Below are positions 1 through 11,400 of a stretch of DNA of 64,000 nt, one piece after another. The DNA is from Artemia franciscana. Its lineage: Eukaryota > Arthropoda > Branchiopoda > Anostraca > Artemiidae. Every line of letters starts with the position of its first letter. The stretch's first letter is position 1. The DNA is taken from contig NC_088863.1 in assembly GCF_032884065.1 (NCBI RefSeq), positions 45,057,687-45,121,686 of the forward strand, read 5' to 3'. The position numbers and the translations under genes are program-made. Under the pieces are notes generated by a model. It searched no databases. It worked only from the letters and a program-made list of their open reading frames with translations, and had not been told where the DNA came from.

Positions 1-1315
1 GGCTGTTCGCCAGTTAAACGTTAACAGGGCTCCAGGTCTTGACGGTGTCAGTAGTAATCATCTGCGCAATGGTTCACCGCTTTTGATCCAGCATATGCAA
101 CTACTTTTTCAGATGTGTATAGATAGTGCCACCGTCCCCAAATCGTTTGTACCGGAGTCGTTACAAACATCCTGAAGAAAGGAAAAAACGCAAATGAGTG
201 TGGAGGCCACAGGCCGATTACTGTCTCAAGTACATTGAGCAAGGTGCTGGAAAAATTGGTCCTTCGCGAATTTATATCGAAGTGTGTGATAGACTACAGG
301 CAGTTTGGGTTTCGAAAGCATCTCAGCTGTGCTTTCGTCCATAGACTTCTAAAGTGTATTCTTGCCAAGGCTGATTCACTTGAGTTATCCGTACATATAT
401 GTAGTGTTGACATTTCCGCTGCATTTGTTTCAGTAATCCAGTCTGCTGTGTTCCACACCTTGCTAGATGCCGGTGTGAATGCCCATATAGTAGCTATGTT
501 ATCATTTTGGTACTCTAATAGCTATATAAGAGTGAAACTTGGGCTTGAAAAACTCGGTGAGCCAGTTAAACTAAAGAGAGGACTTCGACAAGGTTCCGTC
601 TTAAGTCCAATATTATTTAACACGTTGACTTCTAAGGTTACAAAACAAATTTCTGACGGGCAAAGATTTGATACTTGTGATTTGAGTTTAATAAGCTATG
701 CTGATGATTTACGTATGTTGAGTTTCTCATTGAGAGTACTGCAGGATAATTTAGATGAGCTTGTATCTGGCTATAGCGCTATTGGTCTACAAGTTAATGG
801 CCAGAAAACTGAGTTTCTGGTTTTCAGCTCTGTGAAACAAGAGGCACCAGCACCAACTGTATCCGTAGATGGTGCTAATATTGCACCGTCTTCTTTGCTC
901 AAATATTTAGGTCTTCGGTACGGCCGAGATAAGAAAACTACAAGAACTCTTTGCCTTGATACCCTTGTGTCTAGCCTGTGAGTGAGCTATGCTAAACTAG
1001 CCCCGCTGAAGTATTCTTACAATCCGCAAATTCTGGCGAAAATGTACAGATCAGTGGCATTACACATGTCCTTTACCTTTCCCCGCTTTGGGAATGGTTC
1101 ACAGAAAAAGAGAGACTAAAAGTTAGGTCCGCGTTTTGTAGATATTTGAAGTTTTTGATACACATACCGCTATTCGAGAGAAACTCGTTTCTTTTGAATA
1201 AGTATCAAATTCCAGATCCCCGCGAAGCTGTGGCAAAACAGGAAACTAATGCTAGAAAAGGTGCCCTTAAGCACCTTTATGATTTCCTGCGGTTGCACGT
1301 CATATATGAGCTATG
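1..1315 (+). mobile_element. LINE (non-LTR retrotransposon) reverse transcriptase relic, 5' cut by window edge
   Basis: This is the C-terminal half of a LINE ORF2. The longest open stretch is 235-981 (248 codons). It shows the RT motifs in order: FGFRK near 304, the motif A aspartate in VDISAAF near 400-420, motif B GLRQGSVLSPILFN near 580-620, and the catalytic YADD at 697-708. Upstream, the RAPGLDGVS fingers motif at 23-48 lies in another frame, so at least one frameshift separates it. Downstream of the stop at 979, C-terminal sequence resumes in shifted frames and closes near 1315 (end motif LHVIYEL). Motif A reads AFVSV where LINEs usually have AFDSV; the first, metal-binding aspartate is kept. 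Catalytic residues are present, but frameshifts and stops make it a pseudogene. I cannot place it in a LINE clade with confidence. Confidence 0.85.
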
Positions 1316-1324
1316 AATTTATAT

Positions 1325-1640
1325 AGTGAACTAACTGTTGGGGTGGCACTTCGCGCCACCCCAACACCTAGTTGGTGGGGGCGCTTTGCGCCCCCCCCAA
1401 GCCCCCCCGCGCGCGTAAGTCGTACGGAAAGCTTGCGAATATACAACATTCTTGGCTGTCCCATTGTCTGTGCATATAAATAGATTGTCAGGTTTACCGA
1501 CTCTTGAACATGCAACATATAATTGTCCATGGGAAAAACAATCTGTATTCGGATCTATACCTCATTATTCTAATGATTGCCCTTGAGCTTTGTTGATGGT
1601 TATTGCTAATCGAACATTCCCTGTGTCCCCGTTGTCATTT
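1325..1640 (-). mobile_element. Helitron 3' end: Pif1-type helicase C-terminus plus terminal hairpins
   Basis: Read on the minus strand, the sequence encodes the conserved end of a Helitron Rep/helicase: VRLAITINKAQGQS near 1616-1572, two in-frame stop codons, then FSHGQLYVACSRVGKPDNLF near 1535-1475 and a short tail. Helicase motif VI (the VA.SRV segment) is intact in sequence. Next come two GC-rich hairpins, 1377-1384 with 1388-1395, and 11-bp arms at 1337-1347 with 1355-1365 around a 7-nt loop. A hairpin near the 3' end is typical of Helitrons, but the usual CTRR terminus is not clear here (AGTTAGTT follows). The element abuts the LINE relic. It is an old, truncated copy; the rest of the Rep/helicase is not seen upstream of the adjoining minisatellite. 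Confidence 0.75.
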
Positions 1641-1965
1641 ATATATCCCCCTGTACCCACCGGCGTCCCCGTTGTAATTTTGTCCCTGTGTCCCGGTCGT
1701 CATTTATATTCCCTGTGTCCCGGTAGTCATTTGTGTCCCTCTGTCCCAGTCTGTAATTTCTCTTTGAGTGTCGCGGTCGTCATTTATATTCCCTGTGTCC
1801 CGGTCGTCATTTGTGTCCCGCTGTCCCAGTCTGTAATTTCTCTTTGAGTGTCGCGGTCGTCATTTGTGTCCCGCTGTCCCAGTCTGTAATTTCTCTTTGA
1901 GTGTCCCGGTCGTCATTTATATTCCCTGTGTCCCGGTCGTCATTTGTGTCCCGGTGCTTTGTTGA
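1620..1965. repeat. Minisatellite based on GTGTCCCGGTCGTCATTT
   Basis: Short units built on GTGTCCCGGTCGTCATTT alternate with TGTCCCAGTCTGTAATTTC and CTTTGAGTGTCGCGGTC blocks in a higher-order pattern. The array lies between two copies of GCTTTGTTGATGGT.ATTGCTAAT (1587-1610 and 1956-1979), the reverse complement of the Helitron helicase motif AITINKA. It therefore appears to have grown inside or beside the helicase gene. Confidence 0.85.
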
Positions 1966-1979
1966 TGGTGATTGCTAAT

Positions 1980-2635
1980 AGAGGTTCGTTACGCAAGTTA
2001 ATTCGTAAGTTACGTATATTTTTACTAATAAAAACGTTAGTAAAAAATTATATAAGTTCTAGTTGCCTTTTAAGTAGCCAAAATTTGGAGGGTAACTAGG
2101 CCTCCTCTCCCACTCCTTTTTTTCTTAAAATCGTCCGATCAAAACTATGAGAAAGTCGTTTAGCCAAAAAATGAATTAATATGCAAATTTTGTTTTAATT
2201 ATTTATATGCGGAGAGCCAAAATGAAAACATGCATTAATTCAAAAAAGTTCAGAAATTAAATAAAAAAACAAGTTTTTTTTAACTGAAAGTAAGGAGCGA
2301 CATTAAAACTTAAAACGAAAAGAAGTTACTAAGTAAACGAAAGGGACTGTTCCCTCTTCAACGCCCGCTCTTTACGCTAAAGGTTTTTACTGTTTTAAAA
2401 AGTAGAGTTGAAAGAAAGAGACAAACTTTTGCATAAAGAGCGGGGCGTTGAGGAGGGAATAGCCCCTTTCATATACGGAGTAATTTCTGTTCGTTCTTAG
2501 TTTTAATGTCGCTCCTTACTTTCAGTTAAAAAAGCCTGTTTTTTTTTTTTAATTAATTTTAATCAAAAGCTTAACAATAAATTGAAACAAAAAAAGTAAA
2601 TACATCTTAATATACGCCTATTTTAAGCATCTGGA
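1980..2635. repeat. Composite interspersed repeat ending in a fold-back element
   Basis: The left part (1985-2265) belongs to the family with TTTTAAGTAGCCAAAATTTGGAGGG and the motif ATATGCAAATTTTGTTTTAAT. The right part (about 2270-2537) is a long hairpin. Its left arm, 2271-2383, starts with AACTGAAAGTAAGGAGCGAC and ends with TCTTTACGCTAAAG. Its right arm, 2422-2535, is the reverse complement of the left. A 40-bp spacer lies between. No coding capacity is seen. Near relatives are at 11401-11672 and 15241-15529. Confidence 0.85.
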
Positions 2636-3590
2636 GGGGGAGGTAACCTAATAAACGTAAATTATTCCCCTTTTTTATGTAGGTTTTATCAAATACTGAA
2701 CATGTGTGCATAGCAAAACCATCATATCATCTACATTACTATATTCATTTTCCTAGACCCCATGATTAGCGATTGACATCCCCTCTCGTAATACGTGTAA
2801 ATTTCTTGGGAACCTCATGGGAACCACAACCTTCTGCAACGACTTAAAATCCAAAGAGCCTTGATCCGTGTAACGAAGAACAAATTTCAGCTTTAATTAG
2901 TTCTTTGGCAGGAACTACTTAACTTTAGAGTCAGGGTTGCCAACTGGATATATTTTATGTTTAAAGGACATGTTCGTATGTCCCGGGACTCAATGATATA
3001 ATAGGATAAATAAGGGACTCATTTTAGACATTTGGAACATAAAAGGGAAACATTTTGCAAACTTATGACGTAAAACAAAATATTTCCCGACTATATTTTT
3101 GTATATTTTACATATTTATATATATTTATATATTTTTGTAATAAAAAAATGTCATTTTTCATCAAAGCAGCTAAAACTGCTGATCTAGCACTAAATCTAT
3201 TTAACTATTTACTTTCTACTATTTTTTTATACATTATATACTGTATTTTTCGGAGTTTCTTGCTCTTTCCTGAAGACAATTATCTGCAAATATCTTGAAA
3301 TTCTTGGCAAGTTTTAATTCTTTCATCTATAAATGAATTTATTCCTCTTTGCTTTTACACTACGGTCAAGATAATAGGCAAGCAGGCACTCTTTTGTTAA
3401 TACTCGCTTCCAATAGTCAGCCTAAAACCCTCATCTATTTGTCAAGCATTACTAACTGAAAATGAACAGCGAAAAAAATGAAAAATTTGCGTTCTTGTTG
3501 GTCTGGAATCAAAACATAAGCTAAACACCCAAGATGATATTCGTTACCTTGAAATTTTTTAAGTAAAGTGTGATATTGTCACAACGTATT
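2636..3590. other. AT-rich unassigned stretch
   Basis: No open frame with a recognisable motif and no clear tandem structure were seen. The stretch contains short TA-rich runs (near 3100-3135) and lies upstream of the first recognisable CUB-gene exon, so it may be intron or an old repeat. Confidence 0.5.
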
Positions 3591-4660
3591 ATTATTTTTT
3601 TTTTTTACCAAGGCACTTCCCATAGAGGGAGTCGTTGTAGAAACCTCGAAATAAGCGCATTTGATTAGAAATTAAAAGCTATAGTGCCTTTTTTAAGAAT
3701 CAAAACTGACTGGAGGGCAACCAGCCCCTCCCCCCATCGTTTCTCTAAACACAATCGAATTTGTTCAACACATTTGAACGTCCAATAACTATATTTTTGT
3801 GAGTGACAACCTCCCCCCCTCCGAAAGCCCTCAGGACAAGGGTCAGGAGTTTTACTAGTTACCCAATATGAACATACAAAATTTTTGTGGAAGGCGTGGT
3901 CATATAGACTTCAGAGGGTGCTCATCAGGCTGGAAATCAGAAGTTCTAGTACCATTCTTAAGAGTCCTAAGCGATCAGAGGACAACTAGTCACCCCCTAT
4001 TGTCCTCTTTTCCCCAAATGCATCCGATAGAAATTTGAGATAGCCATTTTGTAAAAAAAAAAGTCCAAAGATCATATATCAAGGTCTTCAGGGTCGACAC
4101 AACCCCTCAGAGCCTGGGGGTAAGGATTGTAAGTTATGTCCCATTCGTCGGTTTTGATGGAAGGGGTAGTTGTATAAACTTTAGAAAATGCGCATTTGAT
4201 TTGAAATTGAAAGTTGTAGTTATCTTTTAAGAGTCAAATGTGATAGTTTGGCAACTAGACCCAATGCAGAAGCCTTCTTTTCCCCCAACACATATGATTG
4301 AAATTGTGAGATAACCATTTTCTTCAAAATAGTCCAAAGAACATATAACAATCTAGAAATAAATTCAGCCGGTATAAATTCCTATAATAATCAAAAATCA
4401 AAATGACCAGTAAAGTCAAATCAAAAAATCAAATGAGCAGTGTAGTAGCACGGTAGAAGAAAAGAGCGATGTAGGAACAGTGTATTATTTAATAAATTGG
4501 TTTTCTTTTTTTCTGACTGAAGCAGTTCGTATAGAAAGAATTGCAGCATAAACTTATAAAGGGGCTTTCCTTTAATTTTAAATTGAAAGTTCTAGTGCTC
4601 TTCTTAAGACTCAAAAGTAATTGGAGGGCCACTCAGCTTATCTGACGTTTTGGAACGTCA
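3590..4660. repeat. Diverged copies of the GGAGGGCAACTAG interspersed family
   Basis: At least four diverged copies follow each other: near 3605-3740, 3880-4010, 4140-4290 and 4490-4640. Each has the order GAAATTGAAAGTTCTAGTGC, TTAAGAGTC, GGAGGGCAAC and a C-rich tract, followed in the better copies by an AGTCCAAAGATCATATAAC segment and a GGGTTGTAAGTTATG segment. The same order recurs at 14.5 kb, 18.8-19.6 kb, 20.8-21.8 kb and 36.9 kb. No protein coding is seen. Confidence 0.75.
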
Positions 4661-5259
4661 CTTGATCCCTGGAATGTACCTTACAACACACGCATGAAGT
4701 CCTTTGACTGGCAAAAAAACTACCAAAGGAAGCGAAAATACTAACCCTTACGACAACCATACCTGTCAAGAAGAATAAGTAGTTTTTTACTGTTTACATG
4801 TTTTTGTGAGTGTTATGCTTTCACAGTAAGTCCTTCTGTAGGGATGTATTAAATGCACTTTGTTTTCGTTATATTTTATGTTAACTGATCGCTTTGAAAA
4901 TGGTTTACAAAGCTGTTTTGGTGAATAACACAAGTCGTAAGAAAAACTAGTTTTTAAGATTTCAAGATGGAAATATTATTTACATAATTCGATTAAAAAT
5001 GACACATTTTTGGATGCCCAGGGAACGCATTCATGGACAAAGAAGTTGGCAACCCCGATTACAGTATCTCAACTCTTTTTCACTGAATCGAATGACATCA
5101 CTCATAATTTTGATATTTGGTTTTGGATTTGGATTGTGCTGGTTGAAAAACTTTTTAAAATTTTTACCAACGAAGAAAAATTGTGGATTCTTCATTACTA
5201 TCGTGGTATTGTGGAGATTTGCTTAAAACAGATCTTTTATTTATTTTTTATTGTTTTAG

Positions 5260-5403
5260 TTTATATTGAACTTGAAGAGAGTAAAGAAGATGGACTTCCC
5301 CGACACGTCGATTTAACTGTGGTTACAGTGCCTTCGGGATATCTTTATCGTTATGGAATGCTTGTACGTCAGATTGAGTGTTTCAAGAAAAGTCATTTGG
5401 AAG
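5260..5403 (+). CDS. CUB-type secreted protein, exon A (first exon recognised)
   Basis: This internal exon is 144 bp (48 codons), flanked by a strong acceptor (TTTTTATTGTTTTAG before 5260) and a donor (GAAG|GTGAGC after 5403). It reads IELEESKEDGLPRHVDLTVV and ends in RYGMLVRQIECFKKSHLE. From memory, the segment with a conserved R-Y/W, a hydrophobic strand and QIEC precedes the APAGCLQYF segment in arthropod CUB-type proteins, and here that second segment is encoded by the next exon. Both boundaries are phase 1, so it joins the exon at 10657 without a shift. Upstream exons with the signal peptide and first cysteine-rich part were not found in 1-5259. The open frame runs on past the acceptor on the 5' side, but that part is hydrophobic and looks intronic. 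Confidence 0.7.
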
Positions 5404-6390
5404 GTGAGCTCAGCCTCTGTTGTTTAATAGGCTCATCAATAAATCTAGGCGTAATTCCATACAAAAGATCATAAAGAAATAATCAATTGATACGAAAATG
5501 TGGTTGTTTGAGAAGTTAATTTTTGCACTTGGGTTTCGAACCTGTTTCCGAAGAGGAACGGCGTCTAATTCTAAATAGGGGGGCTTTTCAACCAGCTAGA
5601 CAAAAAATAATAAGTGATTAAATTTCTGTCATAAATCCAGAAAGTTCAGTCTTGGGTTATATTGAAAGTAAACTTATTAAGCTAAATAGTTATATAAGAT
5701 AGCTTTCAATGCGTTATCATGTGTGGAAGCATATTTTCCTAATGCACATCCTTTGGAACAGCTATATTTCCAAAAAAATTATTTTTCTTATGCTTTGTCT
5801 AGGATTAAGACTATAAAAAATCTTCGAAGGCTAAATAAATGGCCACTTCTTTAGGCTGTACTTCGCCTTTTATTAGATTGCAGCTATTCCTGAAGTCATT
5901 ATTATATTTTCATTGCAAGAGGTTCCTGGGTTTAAAAAAAAATGGACTTTCACTTAAGTAAATAAAGAAAAAGTATATTTTTTAATCCCAAAATCACAAA
6001 CAAACTATTTATGCTAAAAATAATTTTCCCGAGAGGATGAGCACCTATTGGGAAAAAAATTGCGTAATTGTAGCTTAAGTAGCCCAATAATTGATAAAGT
6101 ATAGCGAACATCCATCCACAAATCCTGAATAGAAATATTCCGAAATTCCTCATTCTCAAAATAATTATTTCCAGTAAGTACTTTTCTAGGCATGGCTCTA
6201 TTCTATAATTAGCTGACAACACAAATTTATTACCTGAACGAAAACGATATAATACGATACTGGCATCAAAATAAGCAAGCTGGTAAACTGCCACTAAACC
6301 AAAGTGGTTGCAGTACTGGTAGGCCATTACCTATGCACAGTTAAGGTTTTTATGTTTTAAAAGAGCTCACCAAAGAATACAGTTTTTATG
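5404..6390 (+). other. Intron of the CUB gene, first part
   Basis: This is the start of the 5253-bp intron between exons A and B. It is AT-rich with no recognisable element. A 125-codon open frame on the minus strand (5950-6327) has no family motif, and I treat it as chance. Confidence 0.5.
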
Positions 6391-8580
6391 GCACCTGGCA
6401 CTAACCAAGTGACATATAGCAATCGCAAATTCCGTCGATCTGTCTGCCGGTCTGTCTGTCTGTCGGTCCCGGTTTTGCTACTTTAGGCAGTTCCAGGTAA
6501 GCTAGGACGATGAAATTTGGCAGGTGTAAGAGAAACTGGACCAGATTAAATTAGAAATAGTCGTTTTCCCGATTTGACTATCTGTGGGGGAGTGGGGGGC
6601 CGGTTAATTCGGAAAAAATAGAAAAAATGAAGTATTTTTAACTTACGAACGGTTGATCAGATCTTAATGAAATTTGATGGGTGAAAATTGAGATATCGTG
6701 TCTCAGAACTCTCATTTTAAATCCCGACCGGACCTGGTGACATTGGGGGGGGGGGAGTTGGGAGGGGCAAACCTAAAATCTTGGAAACACTTAGAGTGGA
6801 GGAATCGGTGTGAAACTTGGTGGGGAAAATAAGCACAAGTCCTAGATACACGATTGACATAACCGGAACGGATCCGCTCTCTTTGGGGTAGTTGGGGGGA
6901 GGGTCAAATCTGAAAAATTAGAAAAAATGAGGTATTTTTAACTTACGAATAGGTGATCGGATCTCAATGAAATTTGATATTTAGAAGGATATAGTGTCTC
7001 AAAACTCTTATTTTAAATCCTTACCGGATCTGGTGACATTGAGGGGAGTTTGGGGGAACCTAAAATCATGGAAAACGCTTAGAGTGGAGGGATCGGGATG
7101 AAACTTGGTGGGAAAAATAAGCAGAAGTCTTAGATACGTGATCGACATAGTTGGAACGGATCTGCTCTATTTGGTGGAACTGGGGGGAGGGGGGTGTATT
7201 CTGAAAAATTAGAAGAAATGACGTATTTTTAACTTACGAAGGATTGATCAGATCTTTATGAAACTTCATATTTAGAAAGACCTCGTAACTCAGACCTCTT
7301 ATTTTAAATCTCAACCGGATCCAGCGTCATTGGGAGGGGGATCTTAGAAAATACTTGAAGCGGAGAAATCAGGATGAAACTGAATGGGAAGAATAAAAAC
7401 AAGTCTAAGAGACATGACTGACATAACCAGACCGGATCCACTTTCTTTGGTGGATTTGTAGAGGGGGGGGGGCTGTAATTCGGAAAAATGAGGTATTTGT
7501 AACTTACGAACGGGTGATCAGATCTTAATGAAATTTGATATTTAGAAGGATCTTGTACTTTAAAGCTCTTATTTTAAATTCCGACCAGATCCTGTGACAT
7601 TTGGGGGAGTTGGAGGAGGAAACCGGAATTCTTGGAAAACGTGGAAATTGGGGTATTTTTATCTTACGAATAGGTGATCGGATCTTAATGAAACTTGATA
7701 TATAGAAGGATCTTATGTCTCAGATGCTCCATTTTCGACTCGAATTGGATCTGGGGACGTAGGGGGTCGGAGGAGGGAAACAGAAATCTTGGAAAACGCT
7801 TAGAGTGGAGAAATCGGGATGAAACTTGATGGGAAGAATAAGCACAAGTTCTAGATACGTGATTGACATAATTGGAACGGATCCGTTCTCTTTGCAGGAG
7901 CTGGGGGGGGGGTGATAATTTGAAAAAATTAGAAAAATTCAGGTATTTTTAACTTTAGAACGGGTGACCGAATCTAAATGAAATTTGATATTTAGAAGGA
8001 ATTCATGTCTCAGAGCTCTTATTTCAAATGCCGACCAGATCTGTTGACATTGGGGGAGTTGGAGGGGGAAGTCGGAAATCTTGTAAAACGTTTAGAGTGG
8101 AGGAATCGGGATAAATCTTGGTGGATAGAATAAGCAAATGTCGTAGATACGTGATTGACATAACCGTACTGGATTCGCTCTCTTTGGGAGATTTGGGGGG
8201 AGGGGTTCAGTGCTTTGGCGAGTTTGGTGCTTCTGGACGTGCTAGGACGATGAAAATTGGTAGGCGTGTCAGGGAGCTGCACAAATTGACTTGATAAAGT
8301 CGTTTTCCCAGATTCGACCATCTGGGGGGCTAAAGGGAGAGGGAAAATTAGAAAAAATGAGGGGGGCGATCGGATCTTAATGAATTTTGATATTGAGAAG
8401 GACATCGTGACTCAGAGCTCTTATTTTAAATCCCGACCGGCATTAAACCTCTGATTTTCCTTTTAAATCAATCTATTGATTCTTAGAATTTTGTTAGAGC
8501 TCATACCATATGAGCTTTTGGCTCTTAGCTCTTCTGGCCTCGTCACAAGTGCCACATGAGCTCTTAGTTCTTGTTTAGTT
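6390..8580 (+). repeat. Interspersed repeat with internal tandem units of about 290 bp
   Basis: The left end carries GTCTGTCTG-type short repeats (6440-6470) and a GGCAGTTCCAGGTAAGCTAGGACG block. Six diverged units follow, each marked by GAGGTATTTTTAACTTACGAA at about 6630, 6930, 7225, 7495, 7650 and 7945. Within a unit the order is GATCAGATCTTAATGAAATT, CTCTTATTTTAAATCCCGACC, GTGACATTGGGGGAGTTG and CTTAGAGTGGAG, then GGATGAAACTTGGTGGGAA. The right end (8450-8575) has GAGCTC-rich inverted motifs around AGCTCATACCATATGAGCT. The same right end appears inverted at 63165-63300, so this is a dispersed family rather than a single local array. No open frame is supported. Confidence 0.85.
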
Positions 8581-8599
8581 TACATTGATCAATATGCCC

Positions 8600-9285
8600 A
8601 TAATTGATAGAATATGTTTGAAAATAATGTTAAGAAGACTGTCTCTAAGTCTAAGAATAAGTGAAGATAAAAAGGTAACGTTGGATAACGAAAAGACCGA
8701 TAATTTGGATAGCTTCACTTACCTTGGTAGTGTTATTAGTAAAGATGGTCGGTACAGTGAAGATGTTAAAAGCAGAAAAGCCAAGGCTCAGGGTGTTTTT
8801 TCACAGTTGAAAAAAAGTGTGGAAGAATAAAAAGTTAAGTCTGTGGACGAAGCTTGGGCATTCTGAAAAACAGAGGAAGATTTGATAAATGTTTTCCAGA
8901 GAAATTGCCTGGGTACGCGGCTTACCGATCGTATTTTAAAGAGTAGGCAGTACGAAGAGTAAGGTTCAATCCGCCTTCTAGGGCTATAATGATAGAAAGG
9001 CCAAGATGGCTAGGGTACGTTCTGCGAATGAAGGGTGACATATTGCCAAAGATTGTCCCTTTTGACCAGCCCTCTAGGGTCTTAACGGAAATTAGGTCGT
9101 CCTATGTTGAGGTGGGAGGATGTCGTAAGCAAATATTCAAGGGAAATGAGAACTTCCTGGAAGGGAGAAAAGAGGCAGGGCTTGAATAGATTAAGAAGGA
9201 GGAGGAGCATGCGCAGTTTTGTTGGTCTTAGACGGCTTGGAGCTGCGGTGAGTTGTTAGTAGTAGTAGCAGTAGTAGTAGTTGTA
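8600..9285 (+). mobile_element. 5'-truncated, broken RTE LINE copy
   Basis: The sequence aligns to the 3' part of the intact RTE at 52560-55520. SEDKKVTLDNEK matches SEDEQVTLGNEK, SFTYLGSVISKDG matches SFSYLGSIISKDG, and RPRWLGYVLRMK matches RLRWLGHVLRMK. It begins inside the region after the YADD motif, carries a deletion and frameshifts around 8830-8990, and ends in the same trinucleotide tail, (TAG)n/(AGT)n at about 9256-9283. In this copy the ORF closes with GCGGTGAGTTGTTAG just before the tail, which suggests the normal stop position of the family. It is a dead copy lying in the intron of the CUB gene. Confidence 0.9.
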
Positions 9286-10412
9286 TAGTTGATACTACAA
9301 TAAGACATTTCATGACTACCATGTTTGAACCCGTACCAAAAATTACCAGAAAAGGAGGTCAACAGTATAACGTGACTGTGTCTATGATATTGTACTCTAC
9401 TGATTTTCATGGTTTGGCAACACTTCTGCAAGTTTAATCGTTGTAATGCCCAATGACGAATGATGGTAGTGAACCAGGTAAACGTTAGTGAGTGAACAAG
9501 AGTGAACTATCTAAGGTGAAATACACTAAGTGCAATTTCTTTATATAACCCCGAACATCAAATTACTATTTATATTTACAAGAAATCGATTATGAAGACA
9601 GTTGGACAGAACATCAAAAGGTAGGGAAACATTTTATTGTTACTATTGAAGAAATTAGTAATTTTCCCAAGCAATCATTTACCTAACGGATAATCAAACC
9701 TCGTGTGAAAAAATAAAATCCAAGCCACTATTACGAAGCATTTGGGAGTTAGCGCAATAATCACTCAAATGTTCTCACAATTAACTTTTGTTGAGTTTGT
9801 AGTTATTTATTTTTCAAATTTAGCTTTTTTTCATAACAGAGACTACGCAAATTAACAGCCGCAGTATTATTTTATCCGCACATACAAGCCAAAAAAAGGA
9901 AAGGAAACAAAATGACAGTGAATAGTAGTACCAGGCTTACGCTGTAATTTTGCTAGTGTAAGTTTAACAACTGGACTATCCCCAACTACAGTGTTTGGGG
10001 TTAACAAGTGTTTACAGTATTTGAGGTTGGCTAGGGCCATTGACAAATTTAAGAAAGGGCCAATTGAGTCACTGGTCCACTAATATCATGGGGCTCACAA
10101 AAAGCTGTTCTGATTTTTTGTATTTTAAATCTCTTAACGGGTTGCAAATTATTATTAATAATAACGATTGAATCGTGACTTCTAAGTGGCACAGTCGTCG
10201 TTGTAAATACATACAAAAATAATGAGAGAAAATAACCATGGTACAAATTAGAAATGAAGAATAAAACTGTTTTTCACATAATTGAATACAGACTTTTCTA
10301 CTAGCAACAAAGAAAGAAACCGTATTTTGTGAATAATGAAAAATGTGTCACGCTGAACTGATGTAAAAGTGCGTTTCTTTTATTGTACGCATATGCGGTC
10401 AAATATGCATAA

Positions 10413-10413
<1 letters not shown>
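9286..10413 (+). other. Intron sequence without recognisable features
   Basis: This continues the CUB-gene intron. It is AT-rich; short open frames on the minus strand (9228-9431, 10049-10246) have low-complexity content and no family motif. Confidence 0.5.

Positions 10414-10499
<86 letters not shown>
10414..10499. repeat. (TA)n microsatellite, about 86 bp
   Basis: This is a pure alternating TA run. It lies about 160 bp upstream of exon B of the CUB gene. Confidence 0.98.
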
Positions 10500-10501
<2 letters not shown>

Positions 10502-10656
10502 CTTAACTGATAAGTAATGAATAATTGGAGACTATTATCAGTTCATGGTTTTATAATCGGGTGTTATCAATAGATGCTAACAAATTTCACGACAAATCAT
10601 TTGCTTTAGACGTAAATTGAATTAATTAATGACGCATGTTATTGTCATTTTTACAG

Positions 10657-10858
10657 CACCTGCTGGCTGTGCTCAGTATTTTACAGAAGGAAGAGGAGTG
10701 CTCAAAAGCTTCAATTTTGATGGTGGACAATATTACAACAACCAGGCTTACCGAATTTGCATCAAAAGTGGTAAAAATGCATGTGCCATTGCTTTCAGAT
10801 CCAACGATGCTGGATTTGGTATACAGAAGCTCAATTCAAGACGTATACCTGCGACTCA
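10657..10858 (+). CDS. CUB-type secreted protein, exon B
   Basis: This 202-bp exon has the acceptor TGTCATTTTTACAG|CA (after 10656) and the donor ACTCA|GTAGGT (10859). It encodes PAGCAQYFTEGRGVLKSFNF followed by DGGQYYNNQAYRICIKSGKN, then NACAIAFRSNDAGF. The order C-x2-YF-x3-G-x4-SFN, a cysteine in RICIK and another in NACAI is the signature of the CUB-like domain found in many arthropod secreted proteins of unknown function. Its start is phase 1, matching exon A. Its end leaves two bases (CA) that the first base of exon C completes. A full reading through the donor would stop at once (TAG), which supports the splice site. The protein is probably extracellular; no ligand or partner can be inferred. 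Confidence 0.8.
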
Positions 10859-11400
10859 GTAGGTTCCAGTCATTTTCATTCGTTTGCCAAAAAAAAAGGA
10901 AAAAAGATAGACTATTAACCTAAACAACCATATAAAAAGCTTGCTCTTATTCCATTAGTGTTATTTTTGTGAACCATAATCATGAGTCAATAACCTTGAT
11001 TGTTTAAGCTCACGTCAGAAAGGGATGCAATTTAACCCTGCCTTTTTGTCCTTCGTTTTATTTACCTTTTGCTAAGAGCGCAACAAGCGCAAAGCCCAAT
11101 TGCTCCTTGTAGCAAGTTTGCTGGACAGAGAAGCAGATTCCCTGTTTCTCACTGGACGGAGAGCTTCTGATAGCCTTAGTTTTAATTAAGATTTTTGCCA
11201 AATCAAATCCCAAGTCTAAATGTCGCTGGTGAAACTGGACTCAGATCTTAAGTATTTCTTTTTTCAAAAGCTGATCTTAAAATATGACATATTGAACTGG
11301 AATAATTGAAATGCTATAGTACATTTATGATTGTTGTTCACTACCCCGTTATTACTGCAGAGGCAAGAGATTCTTCAGTCTAGTTTCTACATGAATTAAA
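10859..11400 (+). other. Intron of the CUB gene, no features seen
   Basis: This is the first part of the 4854-bp intron between exons B and C. No repeat family or coding motif was recognised. Confidence 0.5.

Noticed and set aside
4999..5259. Plus-strand open frame running into exon A
   Set aside because: The strong acceptor before 5260 and the change in composition suggest this part is intron; the Phe/Trp/Leu-rich stretch has no counterpart in the CUB-type family.
5950..6327. 125-codon minus-strand open frame with hydrophobic content
   Set aside because: AT-rich sequence, no family pattern, no splice or start signals that stand out.
9228..9431. 67-codon minus-strand open frame
   Set aside because: Its Thr-rich end is the translation of the RTE trinucleotide tail in reverse.
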